The position numbers and the translations under genes were made by a program. From positions 1 through 64,000 of the forward strand of contig JAGVSM010002366.1 in the NCBI GenBank assembly GCA_022494885.1: DNA of 64,000 nucleotides, given 5' to 3'. The stretch comes from Micrasema longulum (lineage: Eukaryota; Arthropoda; Insecta; Trichoptera; Brachycentridae). The first letter of the stretch is position 1. Each line of letters opens with the position of its first letter. Positions 44,440 to 55,370 of the stretch are shown piece by piece. Below the pieces are notes generated by a model. The model saw only the letters and a list, made by a program, of their open reading frames with translations. It was not told where the DNA came from and made no database searches.

Positions 44440-44780
44440 AAGTGTCTCGCACACTCTTTAGGTCTCACTCTCTAAAATACTGGTATATTTGAGAGCGAGA
44501 CAGAAAATTTTTATGCGTCACAAGCGCAAACAGAAAAGTTTTTTTTACTCGCAGACGCCCGTTAGTTGCGTTAGTAGCTTCCCGGCTTTCGTTGAAGGCG
44601 GTTCTTTTGAGCGCATTGAGAGCATGTATTAATGTTTTTTTCATATTTTTAGCGTAACTATTAAAAGTATCATCACTTTTGATTTTAATTATAAATGATT
44701 TAAGTAATTGCCGATGAATATTACACTTTTACGATTTGAAATCTCTTATTTTTTGTATGTGTAGTGACTACACAACACCG
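44440..44780 (+). repeat. Interspersed repeat family F, copy 2
   Basis: Aligned, inverted, with 18880-19225 through AATGTTTTTTTCATATTTTT, AATTGCCGATGAATATTACA, CTTTTACGATTTGAAATC and TTATTTTTTG. Hairpin GGTCTCACTCTCTA/GAGAGCGAGACAG at about 44461-44503. GC-rich middle around 44550-44620. Confidence 0.55.
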
Positions 44781-44784
44781 TAAC

Positions 44785-45385
44785 GTGCGATTGTTTTAAG
44801 GACAGTAAGCGAAAGATTAATCCATACACGAGTATAAACTCAAATCAATCAATAGCAAAGCATTGCCGGGTTAAGCTCGTATAATTTAAATTTTTAGTGA
44901 ATGCGTCGCATTTCTAAACTGAAATTTACAATTAGTATTCTGTTTAAAATGTTTTTTCAAAACATTGAGAACCTTTAGCTGTGTTAAAAACACAAACTAA
45001 CACTCAAATTCTTACACTCACAAGCTCAAAAGTCATGTACACAATTACACAAACACATTCACATTACACAAATTTGTACCCTGGGTAACAAACACTAGCA
45101 TGACAGATTACAGCCCTTAAAAGGGAATCAATTTACTTTGGTTTGACAACTTTTTGGGCCAAATGAACAACTTGTGGTAAATTCAGAAACAAACATTTAT
45201 GACAAATTATTTAGTGTAAACATCAAATTTGTTAATGATGGTCATTGACTTCAATAAATATTCATACGATTTTTATAAATTAAAAAATGGCTTAATTGAT
45301 ATTAATTATCAATTATTATCAATTAATTTTTATTAATTAAATAATATTTTTTATTAATTATTTTATAATAATTAATTATTAATAT
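44785..45385. other. Non-coding, with AT simple sequence
   Basis: Nothing recognised to 45270. 45290-45390 is TAAT/ATTAAT simple sequence that folds on itself. Confidence 0.45.
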
Positions 45386-45389
45386 GGTA

Positions 45390-45918
45390 ATTATTCTTAT
45401 TTTGAAAAAGATCAATCTCTTAATCGGTCTTCATTGGAGAGACGTAGAACTGAGATGGACCTTATATGCATTTTCAAAATACTTAATGCTTTAAGTGATG
45501 TCCCATCTCTGTTGCAATCAATTTCTTTTCATGTTCCCAACCGTTTCACCAGAAGTCAAAATCTGCTATTTATAAAATCTTCTAAGAGCAACTTTGGTTT
45601 TTATGCCCCAATGTCCAGAATGTGTAGGTTAGTCAATTCATCACACGACTTGAAATTTTTCGGGATAGATCTTCCGGCTTTTCGTAGATCTCTTCGCGAC
45701 TAAACAGTGTGGGATGAAGTTGGATTGGCATGGTTTAGCTCGAAGTCTTAGGTCTTTCGTTTTTTTAAATATATTGTATACTATTATTGTTTTGCCCTTG
45801 TTTGTCTTTGCTAAATAGTTTTATGTTCTTTTTGTTCAGTTTCTTGCATTTATGTTTCTTCATGTAACTGTTGTAATTGGCTTAGGCCGTATGTATATAA
45901 TAAATAAATAAATAAATA
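45390..45918 (+). mobile_element. LINE family A 3' end, copy 3 (best)
   Basis: The frame from 45398 stays open to the stop at 45703: QSLNRSSLERRRTEMDLICI, FKILNALSDVPSLLQSISFH, VPNRFTRSQNLLFIKSSKSN, FGFYAPMSRMCRLVNS, FFGIDLPAFRRSLRD. The L..RR...DL...FKILN...D.P.LL..I.F.VP.R..R block is typical of LINE RT C-termini. The 3' UTR includes GTTGTAATTGGCTTAGGC and ends in (AATA)n at 45898-45918. Best preserved of three copies; lacks everything upstream. Confidence 0.8.
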
Positions 45919-45934
45919 TACCATCGTTACTGGA

Positions 45935-46137
45935 ACAAGTGGTCTTCAACGTTCCAATCCGCCGGTTGCGAAATAATAATGTGCGGATTTTGTCTTGAGG
46001 TAGTAATTTTTTTTTTTCCTAGCTTTAATTTTATTTAGTTGTATTTTATTTTATTAGTGCCTGTATTTACAATAAGATTTTTTTTTACCATCGTTAGAAT
46101 GGACTGTATAAGTCCGTCAAATAAATAAACCAACAGC
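45935..46137 (+). mobile_element. Possible LINE 3' end
   Basis: VFNVPIRRLRNNNVRI can be read at 45943-45990, resembling FNVP.RR.R in LINE tails, followed by an AT-rich UTR and a CGTCAAATAAATAAA end. Short and uncertain. Confidence 0.35.
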
Positions 46138-46157
46138 CTTTTTATCAGCTTTCACCG

Positions 46158-46365
46158 ACTGTTTGATTCCTGACACAGCTGACATGAAATATTTTAAACG
46201 GTATTTTCACACTGGAATATCTCATAGTCTCTAGATTGGCACCTGAAGCGTAAGACTGTTCAACTTATCTTCATAAAAAAAAATATATATCAAGATACGT
46301 AGCGATTGGTACACCCATGAGGTTCCTGATACACCAATAGGTGCGATAAGGTACTGATGATGTGA
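46158..46365 (+). mobile_element. SINE1 copy, head truncated
   Basis: GTTTGATTCCTGACACAGCT (B box end), CACACTGGAATATCTCATAG, GATTGGCACCTGAAGCGTAA, GACTGTTCAACTTATCTTC, ATCAAGATACG, CACCAATAGGTGCG and GATGATG at the end. Confidence 0.75.
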
Positions 46366-46419
46366 AAAAATAATTAAATTTAAGGTAAGCTTTAAATACC
46401 TCCAAGTCAACAATATTTT

Positions 46420-46552
46420 GAGTATATCCAAATGTTTATGGACCGGCTGGATTTTCTTCCTAGGAAGTCACTTAAATTATTTTTTTTTTGTAACACAGAA
46501 AGAAAATTTTTACATAGCGTGTTAAGTGGCCACTTTAACCAGTCAATGTGGT
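46420..46552. repeat. Family C arm, cut by SINE3
   Basis: GTATATCCAAATGTTTATGG, CCTAGGAAGTCACTTAAAT, GTTAAGTGGCCACTTTAACC and AGTCAATG follow family C order. The match stops where SINE3 begins. Confidence 0.55.
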
Positions 46553-46554
46553 GA

Positions 46555-46738
46555 ATCGGGTTGTGGTCTCATGGCTAGTGTCTCAGACTCACGGATCAAA
46601 GATCCGTGGTTCAAATCCCACTCTACCCCAACTTGATTTCCATTTTCTAATAGTGAGTTAATTACAACTCGTTGAAAATGGCCCTCAAAAATAAATATTT
46701 GCGTAAATTATAAGAACGCAAATATTTCTTTGTATCAA
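46555..46738 (+). mobile_element. SINE3 copy, full length
   Basis: GGGTTGTGGTCTCATGGCTA, GTGTCTCAGACTCACGGATC, AAAGATCCGTGGTTCAAATC, CCACTCTACCCCAACTTG, TTCTAATAGTGAGTTAATTA, CAACTCGTTGAAAATGGCCC and AGAACGCAAATATTTC. The hairpin CACGGATC/GATCCGTG has changed on both sides compared with 9164-9338, so pairing is kept. Confidence 0.75.
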
Positions 46739-46744
46739 AGAAAA

Positions 46745-46873
46745 AAAAATTACAACTCAGAACATCCAGGCTTAAAAAAATAAATATATATTTTCGTGTT
46801 CTCGCCGGAATCAATCCCGGAAGCTTCCGTGCCTATGTCAAGTGTCTTAACCACTACACCACGTAGGTGTGAA
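46745..46873 (-). mobile_element. SINE2 copy
   Basis: Minus: ACGTGGTGTAGTGGTTAAGA, CACTTGACATAGGCACGG, AGCTTCCGGGATTGATTCCG, GCGAGAACACGAAAAT, AAGCCTGGATGTTCTGAG and an A-rich end. A and B boxes are recognisable. Same order as 20590-20792. Confidence 0.7.
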
Positions 46874-47089
46874 ACATATTTCAGGTTATAAGTAAAAAGG
46901 GTCAAGACATCAATTGAAATATTCCAATTTAAAATGAGCACCAAAAGTTAAACAAAATCGAAAAAATTATCTGTCTTTCAAAGAAAATTTTCTGCTCTAT
47001 AAGAAATTATGTTTCTTTTTTAATTACACGTATTATTTTATATGTTTATTAGCCTTCAAAATAATATGTCCGTAGATGAAAGTAAAAAT

Positions 47090-47410
47090 TTTCGAGACCT
47101 CCTTTTGTTCACGTTCAATCGAGAGAATAGGGGAGAATTAAAACAATTTAGAAAAAGAAGTAGAATGTATCATTGACTAATTTGTTGAGAAATAATGAAG
47201 AAGAACACATTATTTTCTCATTTTTCCTCCTGTTCTTGTCATTTGGAAAAAACGAACACATCTGATGTTTAAATAAAATGGTCTATAATGAACTTCCCTT
47301 TATTATTTTACAGTGAACTAGTCAATAATTCATAGCATCTTTTCCGTTCACTGCGCAAATATCGCGAACAGCTTCATTCTCTCAATTGAACGCGAACAGG
47401 AGGAAGAGCC
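47090..47410. repeat. 320-bp inverted-repeat element
   Basis: CCTCCTTTTGTTCACGTTCA, ATCGAGAGAAT (47098-47128) recurs inverted at 47374-47402. The right part (ATTCATAGCATCTTTTCC, CGCAAATATCGCGAA) also matches 55985-56075 in opposite orientation, so it is a dispersed family. No ORF; the minus 90-codon frame 47348-47620 runs out of it. Confidence 0.5.
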
Positions 47411-47685
47411 GAAAATGCCTACTTTTGTCTTCTTGACATTACATTTTAAAAGTTTGTAATCAAATAAAATAATAAACATAACGTAAAAGCAAGCACAACT
47501 AAGAACAGAAACTTTTCTTTCGAATGACGTAGATATACAATTTCTATTTTCAATTTTGATGCTCATTTTTAAATTTGGAAAAAAACGAAAATAATTAAAA
47601 ATGGCCATGTATAAAAACAAAAGTAACTACATTTTCGACGAACAAAAATGTTAAGTGAAACCAAAAAATCGACATATGTTTTTTA

Positions 47686-48143
47686 CACTTTGAGCACCGG
47701 CCAAATACACATAGAATTTACCCTGTGCCCGGCCCATTTTTGTGAAATTTCATGCTTTGTGAAGGGTTTCTTAAACGTGTCATAATTATGAAAATACAAG
47801 GTTCAATCAATTCTTACTTCTCGTATTTATTTGAAACAAATTAAAAATTCATTTTTGTAAGATAGTTTTGCCAACATTGGCCTTTATGAAGAGCCACATT
47901 GCAATGTTCGCACATATACCTACAGCGTCTCACTCCTTTTTTTGTGCTTTGTATCCCGGAGCCGTGTAAACACGTGATTATAATAACCACGTTTACCAGC
48001 AGCGAAAAAGTACTAATAAAAGTCACTAGATGTCATTAAAATGCACTTTTTTGAACAACTGGTAAATCACGTGAAAACACGGGACTGGGACACAACGCGT
48101 TGTTAGGTAATCACGTGTTTACACGGCTCCGGGATACAAAGTG
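47686..48143 (-). mobile_element. piggyBac-like remnant: transposase zinc-binding C-terminus and TTAA end
   Basis: Minus 47945-47850 encodes GVRRCRYMCEHCNVALHKGQ, CWQNYLTKMNF and stop. The C..C....C........C pattern with a final F.Y.TK is the C-terminal cysteine-rich domain of piggyBac transposases. The right edge is TTAA (48144-48147) next to an end reading CACTTTGTATCCCGGAGCCG inward; the left edge TTTA CACTTTGAGCACCGG (47682-47700) is a decayed partner. Between them a second inverted copy of the end (47945-47983) adjoins the coding relic, and the rest of the transposase is deleted. Confidence 0.6.
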
Positions 48144-48149
48144 TTAAAC

Positions 48150-50900
48150 GGTTTTCCTAAACTTTTACTGCTATTGATTTTGTTGAACACGCCCGTTCAT
48201 GTGATGTAACCGCCATTGCAAATTGCACTTTATTAATTAATATATCGGTAACTACTATGAATAATACCACGATTAGTTTTTTTCTAATTATGAAGTAAGT
48301 CAAAATACATAAGAAAAAATACATCGCTTATTCAACTTATTTGGGTAAATTCGATAATTTTAAATGAAATGTTTTGTCTACCAGGATGTAAAAAAATTAG
48401 AAAATATCGATTACTCTGAATCAAATATATATTTGATGGGCGTACATAAGAGTATAATTACATTGTTGTTAATTTTATGATTCATATGCAATGTTCCTTG
48501 GACATGCTTGCCTCAATGGTATTAACAGTAAACTTCTATGACTACTCAAAACATAAATAAACAACTTTGTACTAATTAAACTTTGGTATCAATAAAATAA
48601 GTATGCACATTTGACGGTGCTTTTTGCAAAACCGGCAAAATCCAAAATCTAAAAAGGTGAGATTTTAATTGAAACTAATTCAAAATACTATTTTTACAAT
48701 AATTTTAACATTGTCAGTTAAAATACAGCTTTATTTGTAAGAACTTGACTTTTAAATTATCGGGGTTTGTTGCAAACATGGCAACCTCTACTTGAGTTTT
48801 GTAAAGTTGGAATATTTAATATTGAATTTATTATTTCACTTCTGTTTCTTGACATAATCATGCTTATGTCATCACTGCTTACGTTTAAAATAATGCCTGA
48901 TTATAATAAAAAAATAAAGTTTGAAAAAAAAGTTGCTGTTAAGTATTGTATGAGTTTTGTGTGATTTGCTCAAAATAAAGAAAGATGGATTTTACTATTT
49001 AGTAACTTCATTTGTTTGATAATTTCAAATAGGACATAATGGTCTCAATAATATAAGTAAACTTTTTTCTATCATTCATTGAGTGGTATAAATAGTATAA
49101 GTTTGTTAAAGAAAAATAAGTGGACTCATTTCTGCCACATCTTTAATGGTTCAAGTAGTATATTTGGAATTTTGCAGTTATTTATAGAAATTACTTGAAT
49201 GTTGTAAAAAAAAAAAAATCATTTGTAAATTATAATCCATTTAGCAAAATATGAGTTCTGTAGTCCGAACTCCATGGGACTAAAAGTCCTGTGTTGAGAT
49301 GGTACGAGCAATTAATTGACACAGACACATTAGTAAATCATTACAAATATAGGATCAGAAACATAAAAAATAGTTGAAAAAAAAAATATGCCTCATCAAT
49401 ATGGTAAACAGTAAACTCAAACATTCCGAAAATCAAGGAAAATTTCCTAGTCAAATTTCTTCCACTAAGGAAAATTCAGTCCTTAACTCCATTCTTGAAA
49501 ATAGTTTAAGACCTTAAGAGCTTAATACGTACTTCTAAAATATTGAACACTCTCGTTGCGATAAATGAGAGATGTCTCTGAGCAAAAGTAATACGGGTTT
49601 TTCTGAAAAGTTGCACTGGCAGTTATAATGGCAGTTTTACTCTTATGTCCGCCCATCAAAGACATACAACATTTATTAGAGGGAAAGAGATATAATCGAA
49701 CTAAATCACTAAGCAAGACACGTATAATAATCAGCCGATTATTTCCAGAGGGAGTTTTTTCACACAGTACATATGTCAAAGGTTAAGCAAAATCAGCCAA
49801 TGACTGGTCATAGGACCACTCAACTTCCATTTATTTTTTATCTACAGTATTTTATTATTTTTTCCAAAACACATATGTATTTTTATACATTTTATTTCCT
49901 AGGTTCCACTGTCTCTTTCCTTCCAAACTCAATATCTGATTCCACAATCTTCATACTTTAATATGTATAACATATAACATGTGTGCAAGTCTTATCTCCC
50001 CATTAAAAATAGCTGTTTTTTAGAATTTGTTTGTCTTTTAAATCACGCATGTATCTTTTGATATATATTTTCGTTTTTTAGTTCAAATTTTTGACCAAAT
50101 CTTCTTTTGACCAGTCTGCATGTCTTTTGTTTGGCTGGAAGATATTGCTTTAAAATAAATATATTTGTATTTTCAAAACTGATTTCCATTGTAATAAACG
50201 TCAATCTTTCTTACTTTACCAAACGTTTCTCATCTATACATCTAAAGTATCTAAGTATCTAAAGTATCTGAAATTGTGTCAAAGCAATCGCAATACAATT
50301 AACTGAACCGATCTACATTTACTCGATTCAATTGACAGCTTGAATATAAACAGAGGAAATTAACAAGTACACAAATAAATTTGAAATGCTTTTGTAAACG
50401 GGAAACACTTTTGATAAACGTTCCGTTCAAAATTTATCGCGAGCGTAAAACTTGGAAGAACTAAAATACAAGAGTATTTGACTATATGAAAAAGCTAATA
50501 ACAGAACGTTAAATTATAAATTGTTAATTTAACAAATTTTTAAAAAGCTTTCATAAAATAGATGAATAAATTTGCCATTTTATAGTAACCGACCAAAGTT
50601 TCGGTTTCAGCTATTTATGTTCTATAAAAAAAATTGTATGCTAATTATACTCGTAGATTATTCCATTCTGAAAATGTTTTTTTTTTTGCTTTTGAGAATA
50701 TTTTTTTATTCTTACTTTTTAATTACGTTTAGCAAGTTATTCTTTTAATATAAATGTTATTTTCAATTTTGTCAATACTAACTAGAAACTGTTAACAGTG
50801 TTATAAATGTTTAAACTTTGATTTTAATTTTGAAACTACTTTGATTTGATAAAAAAATATTTGTAAATTGTTTTAAACTTCTATTGAATGTGTTATTTGT
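48150..50900. other. Non-coding stretch
   Basis: No gene assigned. A possible decayed family C scrap (AGCCAATGACTGGTCATAGG) lies at 49793-49815, and a short AAGTATCT-type repeat at about 50238-50272. Frames at 48767-48964 and 49522-49779 carry no motif. Confidence 0.4.
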
Positions 50901-50907
50901 TAAAGTC

Positions 50908-50975
50908 GGCCTGGTACTGTAATGGTCAGCGCATTTGCTTACCATACGAGACTTATTAGGTATTTCTTATCTCTT
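50908..50975 (+). mobile_element. SINE1 head fragment
   Basis: TCGGCCTGGTACTGTAATGG, TCAGCGCATTTGCTTACCAT and ACGAGACTTATTAGG match the tRNA-like head. The B box and body are absent. Confidence 0.55.
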
Positions 50976-51039
50976 TTTTTTTAAAGAGAAATAGTTTTCA
51001 TTACATTTCAATTAAAAAATAATTATTACCCAAATTCGT

Positions 51040-51230
51040 TTTTTGTGGTGTTCAGCGTAATAACGAAATTCGTCATTATCCTACGAGAGGAATCCAGAAT
51101 CCAGGCAACTCAAAACAATATGTATCATAAAGAACTTAAGATGTTTAATGAGTTGCCAAAATATATTAGGGGTGCTGGGTCTATCGCATCGTTTCATGGG
51201 TTGGCGATGATTTTTTATTTTTTTATTTAA
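51040..51230 (+). mobile_element. LINE RT C-terminal remnant
   Basis: The end of frame 51045-51230 reads MYHKELKMFNELPKYIRGAG and SIASFHG, resembling K.LKLFN.LP..I....S..SF of LINE RT tails. EIRHYPTRG sits just upstream in another frame. Frameshifted and short. Confidence 0.5.
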
Positions 51231-51235
51231 TTTTT

Positions 51236-51560
51236 TTATTTATTTGGATAACCAACAGCTATAATTATCTCATATTTATATAACAAAACAAATAACAAAT
51301 AAGCCGATTACAGGTTTTCACAAGTAGCATCACAGTAAGTTAAAAAAGATTCTCGAACATAAAATGAATAGTAATTAAATGTAAATTTAAAAGAAAAGAA
51401 AAAAATACTCTAAAGAGTTATTTTGAAAGCAAACGCCGCACGTTATTAAGATTATTTTCAAATAAATCTTTGTTAAATGATTTATTTATTACAATTAAAT
51501 TATTAAAAGTTCGCCATAAATATGAATTAAAAATTGTTAAAAACAAACAGCCACAAAGGT
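51236..51560 (-). mobile_element. LINE 3' end in opposite orientation
   Basis: Minus strand: YLWRTFNNLIVINKSFNKDL, FENNLNNVRRLLSK and stop near 51420, then a 3' UTR ending TTGGTTATCC AAATAAATAAA at 51250-51236. Consistent with the last codons and polyadenylated tail of a LINE. Protein similarity is weak; the tail is the stronger clue. Confidence 0.4.
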
Positions 51561-51784
51561 AGATAGAATGTCATCGGAAAGCGTCTGGATTTTATAATAA
51601 AATTATGTTTTTAAAATTATTTTTGTGTATATATATTGTGTATAAGTGTTAAAATTTTATTTTTACAACTATCTAATTTATTTCATTACATATAAATAAA
51701 TATTTAAATTTTTAGACCATTTACTAAAAAACGTAAATAACTTGTGCTAGAAGAATACTACCACAGGACCACAACTCGGTTCGA

Positions 51785-51975
51785 TGGTTGATATGAAACA
51801 TTTATTTAAAGGATGTTTTTTCTCTAGAATATTTCATAGCCCTGGACTGGTACCTGAAACGTAAGACTGATCATCTTCCTTTCATGTAACAAAAATGATC
51901 AAGATACGCTGCAATTGGTGTACCAATGCAGTGCCTTATACACCATACGCGCGGAAAGGGAATAATGATGCTGAA
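51785..51975 (+). mobile_element. SINE1 copy, head replaced
   Basis: Begins around GGTTGATATGAAACATTTAT, then CTCTAGAATATTTCATAGCC, GGACTGGTACCTGAAACG, ATCAAGATACGCTGCAATTG, GTGTACCAATGCAGTGCC. The sequence just before (CCACAGGACCACAACTCGGT) resembles the inverted SINE3 head instead of the SINE1 head. Confidence 0.7.
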
Positions 51976-52396
51976 GAATGCGTTGTATAATTTTTGTTTC
52001 GAAATCTTGGGTAAAAAAGAATGAGAAAGTTATGTTTTTAAAAATTAATAAAACCAAATATGATCATATTGTATATTTCGTAGAAGGCAATTTTGTCATT
52101 TATGTTAATAAAATAACTTAATTTAAACTTCCACTAGGAGTTTGTGTTACCAAATTTAAATATTTTCTTTATAAAAAAATGCATTGCGAGTATTATGGTA
52201 TCTCAAACATTTTGATTTCCTGTTTGATTTATTATAAACTATGAAATAAAGAAGGTAGAAAAACAAAATAAAATGAAAATAGGACCACAGTAAGAATTTT
52301 GAGAATGACGAGATAAATAGTGTTAATCGATTAATTTACTTTTAAAAACCACGTAAGTGTAAAATGTATGAAACTACATTATTTCAATAAAACCGT

Positions 52397-52490
52397 CTCC
52401 TATCAAGAGCGCTTTGAGAATGCAGCAGTAGACCTGGCTTAGACACGTGCTGTGGATGCCTCTGAAGAGCTTTAATCCAGATGTGAAAAA
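52397..52490 (+). mobile_element. Short LINE C-terminal fragment
   Basis: Sister of 15565-15665: GCAGTAGACCTGGCTTAGAC, ACGTGCTGTGGATGCCTC. Reads WLRHVLWMPLKSFNPD, the W(L)GHV.RMP block of LINE proteins. Confidence 0.45.
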
Positions 52491-52597
52491 AAAACATGAA
52501 TCTCTTCATTCATAGTTTAGTGTAGATTTTTAGTTATTTTTTGTTTCAAATTTTGTATGAACTTAAATTTTAATTATATTTATTCATACATCTGTAC

Positions 52598-53389
52598 CAT
52601 AGAATTAAGAACAGTCCAGAAAACGCATACGCACATCAAACAGAAGACGACTAAACTACTCATAAATGAGTTTGTTTTCGTTTTGACCCATTAGTTTCTT
52701 TGTAGACGTCGCTCCATACGCAACTCCTGATTTGAATTCAACTATGCCGTGTTGTGTCATTTCAAAGTGTAGAAATACTGCTAGGATCTTATAGAAACTG
52801 GATGGTATCACATTTTATGTGTAATTAGCAAACGAATGTTTAAGTAGCAAATGCATTACTTAAAAATTGGATTATTTTTCCATCTGTGAGATTGTCGAAG
52901 AAACAAAATGAAAATTTCGTTAGTGTTGCCAGGGCAGTAATTTTTTTTATCCTTCTTTGCTCATCTTATGAGAGAACAAATGAAAATTGGACCTCGGATT
53001 TGACAACTCTGTGGTAGACATTTGACCGAAATTATCTTTAAAACATAAATTATTATTTCTGTGTTATGTAAAATATTTTTTGTTTATATTTTAAGTTTAA
53101 AGTACATTAATTCTATTACTCTTATTAAATGACCCTTTATCTATCTACTCTGTTGGGTCAATCGATATTTCCTCGTGCACAATATATATATTTAAAGTTA
53201 AATTAACTGATTGCTTTTATTTTACCTTACATTTGTGTTATGATTATTTTTTTCCCTATCGTGGAGCATTACGCGGCGACATCACGAATGTGCGCGGTGA
53301 AAGTGGGGCATAGTGGGGGGATTATTGGACACAGTCTGATGTTTAAAAATATGATTCTACGCTCCTTCTAGACTATTCTTAGTTATATG
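52598..53389 (-). mobile_element. hAT-like MITE copy 2, complete, with 8-bp target duplication
   Basis: Ends CATAGAATTAAGAACAGTCC and, inverted, CATATAACTAAGAATAGTC. Flanked by ATCTGTAC at 52590-52597 and again at 53390-53397. An 8-bp duplication and ends starting CA fit the hAT superfamily. 792 bp with no transposase ORF: non-autonomous. The sequence is collinear with 12221-12989 in opposite orientation (GTAGACGTCGCT, GTGTTGTGTCATTTCAAAG, GCAAACGAATGTTTAAGTAG, CGCGGCGACATCACGAATG). Confidence 0.8.
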
Positions 53390-53393
53390 ATCT

Positions 53394-53554
53394 GTACATT
53401 ACAGAAAAACAACTTCATTCAAACATATAGAAATATTGAAAATTAAAAGTCAGTGAAATTAAGTATATATAAAAATAACATGTAGGTGAACATAATATCT
53501 TGAGAATAATATGTTAAAAAAGTAACAGAATCCTGTAACGAAAAACTCTCTCAA
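53394..53554. other. Spacer
   Basis: Nothing recognised between the hAT-like MITE and the foldback half copy. Confidence 0.4.
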
Positions 53555-53680
53555 GCTAGGGTTTCCTAGGACAGTGGTGACCGTATCTTAACGTCCGTAG
53601 TGAACGGTGATGCGATGGACAGCCGTCGTTACGGTGACTAGAGAGTGGTTTCCTAGGGAAACGGTGTTGATAACATTAAA
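53555..53680 (+). repeat. Single arm of the AAGCTAGGG foldback MITE
   Basis: AAGCTAGGGTTTCCTAGGAC, AGTGGTGACCGTATCTTAAC, GTAGTGAACGGTGATGCG, GACTAGAGAGTGGTTTCC, GGGAAACGGTGTTGATAACA. Equals the left arm of 20924-21171 plus the centre; the second arm is missing. Confidence 0.75.
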
Positions 53681-53689
53681 CAACATAAC

Positions 53690-54590
53690 ACAACATAGCT
53701 CCGTATAATTTCAGGGTTGTCAATATTACGGCACAACAATCGAGAGAAATGCTTGGTCAAATAGAAATGCGTAGGTGGATTCTGTAAAATTATCTAAAAT
53801 ATGTTTATGTTCTTTTAATTTTCTCAAACTGAACGGTTTGAGCACTTAGGAAGAAATAACTTTAAGGCAATATGCCCACCCTTACATGTATACAAATTGT
53901 ATATGTATATAAAGTGCCGTATAAATAAAAAAATGTTTTTTTGAAAATACGTTATATGATTACTGCAGATTTTATCGCATGTTGCGAAGCTATTTATTTT
54001 GACAATAATAAAATACCACAAATATAATTAAGTCCAAAATAAATGAACGACTTTGATTCTGTTACGTATAAACTCGGAATACCGACAGTATAAGACATTT
54101 AGATTTATAACATCTTTAGGAAAATAGGCAAAGGTCTGTTTAATTTAATGAAGGAAGCAATTATGATGATTTTAGAGTTATTTTATGCGAAGCCTTTATG
54201 AACTAGGAGGTAGCGTTGGTCTAAGAGCTTCGACTGAAATGAGTTTTCCTAACAGGCTTCCAAAATAAGGACTTAAAAGCTTTTTCCATTTGATTTATTT
54301 TTCATAGTTTCAAAGCTTATCAAGATACAACTGTTTAATTTCCTGTAATCATCTGGTTTAGGTGCTGTAAATTAAATGAAATGCGTTGCTTAAGTATAAA
54401 ACGAGCTTAATAAAATGATTATCAAGGGGTATTATTTTCAAAATTTTAAGTCTAAAGGTTATGTGTCATATTATAATTTAATTTTACATAATCTTGGGCA
54501 TATAATTAAAAAGTAGGGCCCAGTTTCATTAAAATAACTGTAGAAGGCATGGCTTAGCAGTAACAAAAATTAAAGAAATTGTACACTTAA
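53690..54590. other. Non-coding stretch
   Basis: Nothing recognised. The minus frame 53824-54021 has no motif. Confidence 0.4.
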
Positions 54591-54597
54591 TATTTTG

Positions 54598-54720
54598 TCT
54601 AATGATCAGCGTGCTTGTCTATCATGCAGGAGGACTCTGGTGTGAATCTCGACATGGTTATCATAAAATATTTTTTTACTCGTAAAAAGAATATTTCTGG
54701 GACAATGAAATATTCTGAAG
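54598..54720 (+). mobile_element. SINE1 fragment
   Basis: AATGATCAGCGTGCTTGTCT, ATCATGCAGGAGGACTCTGG, TGTGAATCTCGACATGGTTA and AATATTTC. Head and start of body only; the B box is degraded. Confidence 0.5.
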
Positions 54721-54899
54721 TAAATAAAATGTGTTAATATTAATTCATCTTTCCGTGCGCGATTTTCATATAAATTTGCACGGAGTGAACGAAGCAAATA
54801 ATATTTTTTTGTGAAACGTAAGTTTAGTCTTTAAAAACTTATTCTGAGATTTTCACTGGAACGGATGAATGTCATGTTATTTGAGGAATTATTGATACA

Positions 54900-55370
54900 T
54901 CTGTAGTATTTGATCGTTGAGGGTTGGAGCTCCTACCCCAGTTAAAGATTAACTGAAGACATGAAGTTGCTGTTTAATGCGTATTTATTATATGGCAAAT
55001 AAATAGTGAGTTTTGTGGAACTAGTGTTACGGCGACGAGGAGTAACTCCACATGAACTACATGGTAGAACCGAGTGACTGATGCTGATTGACTAAACTGG
55101 CTGAACTTTGCAGGACTGGACTGAGCGTTGACTGCGCCCTGTGGTCTCATTATAGGCCACGTTCCTTTGTTCTTCATATCTCTGTGATAGGGATAATGTT
55201 AATGTACTGCAGTACGTTAATCTCGTGTTTCGCAGAATGTAATGAATTGAATTCAATTGACAATGCTGACTTGCTTCTTGGCTCTATATTTCAGGTAAAA
55301 TTATTTAACACGTGTGTGACATCGGTCATAGACAATGAACTCCACATATCTACATATTATGAAAAATAAA
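54900..55370. other. GC-balanced patch, possible LTR or exon relic
   Basis: Composition is clearly less AT-rich than around it, with ACGGCGACGAGGAGTAACTC, GACTGGACTGAGCGTTGACT and GCGCCCTGTGGTC. Repeated TGACT/GGACTG words recall some insect LTRs, but no partner LTR, primer-binding site or ORF is found. Opposite frames 54974-55177 and 55088-55369 overlap and are not recognised. Confidence 0.25.
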
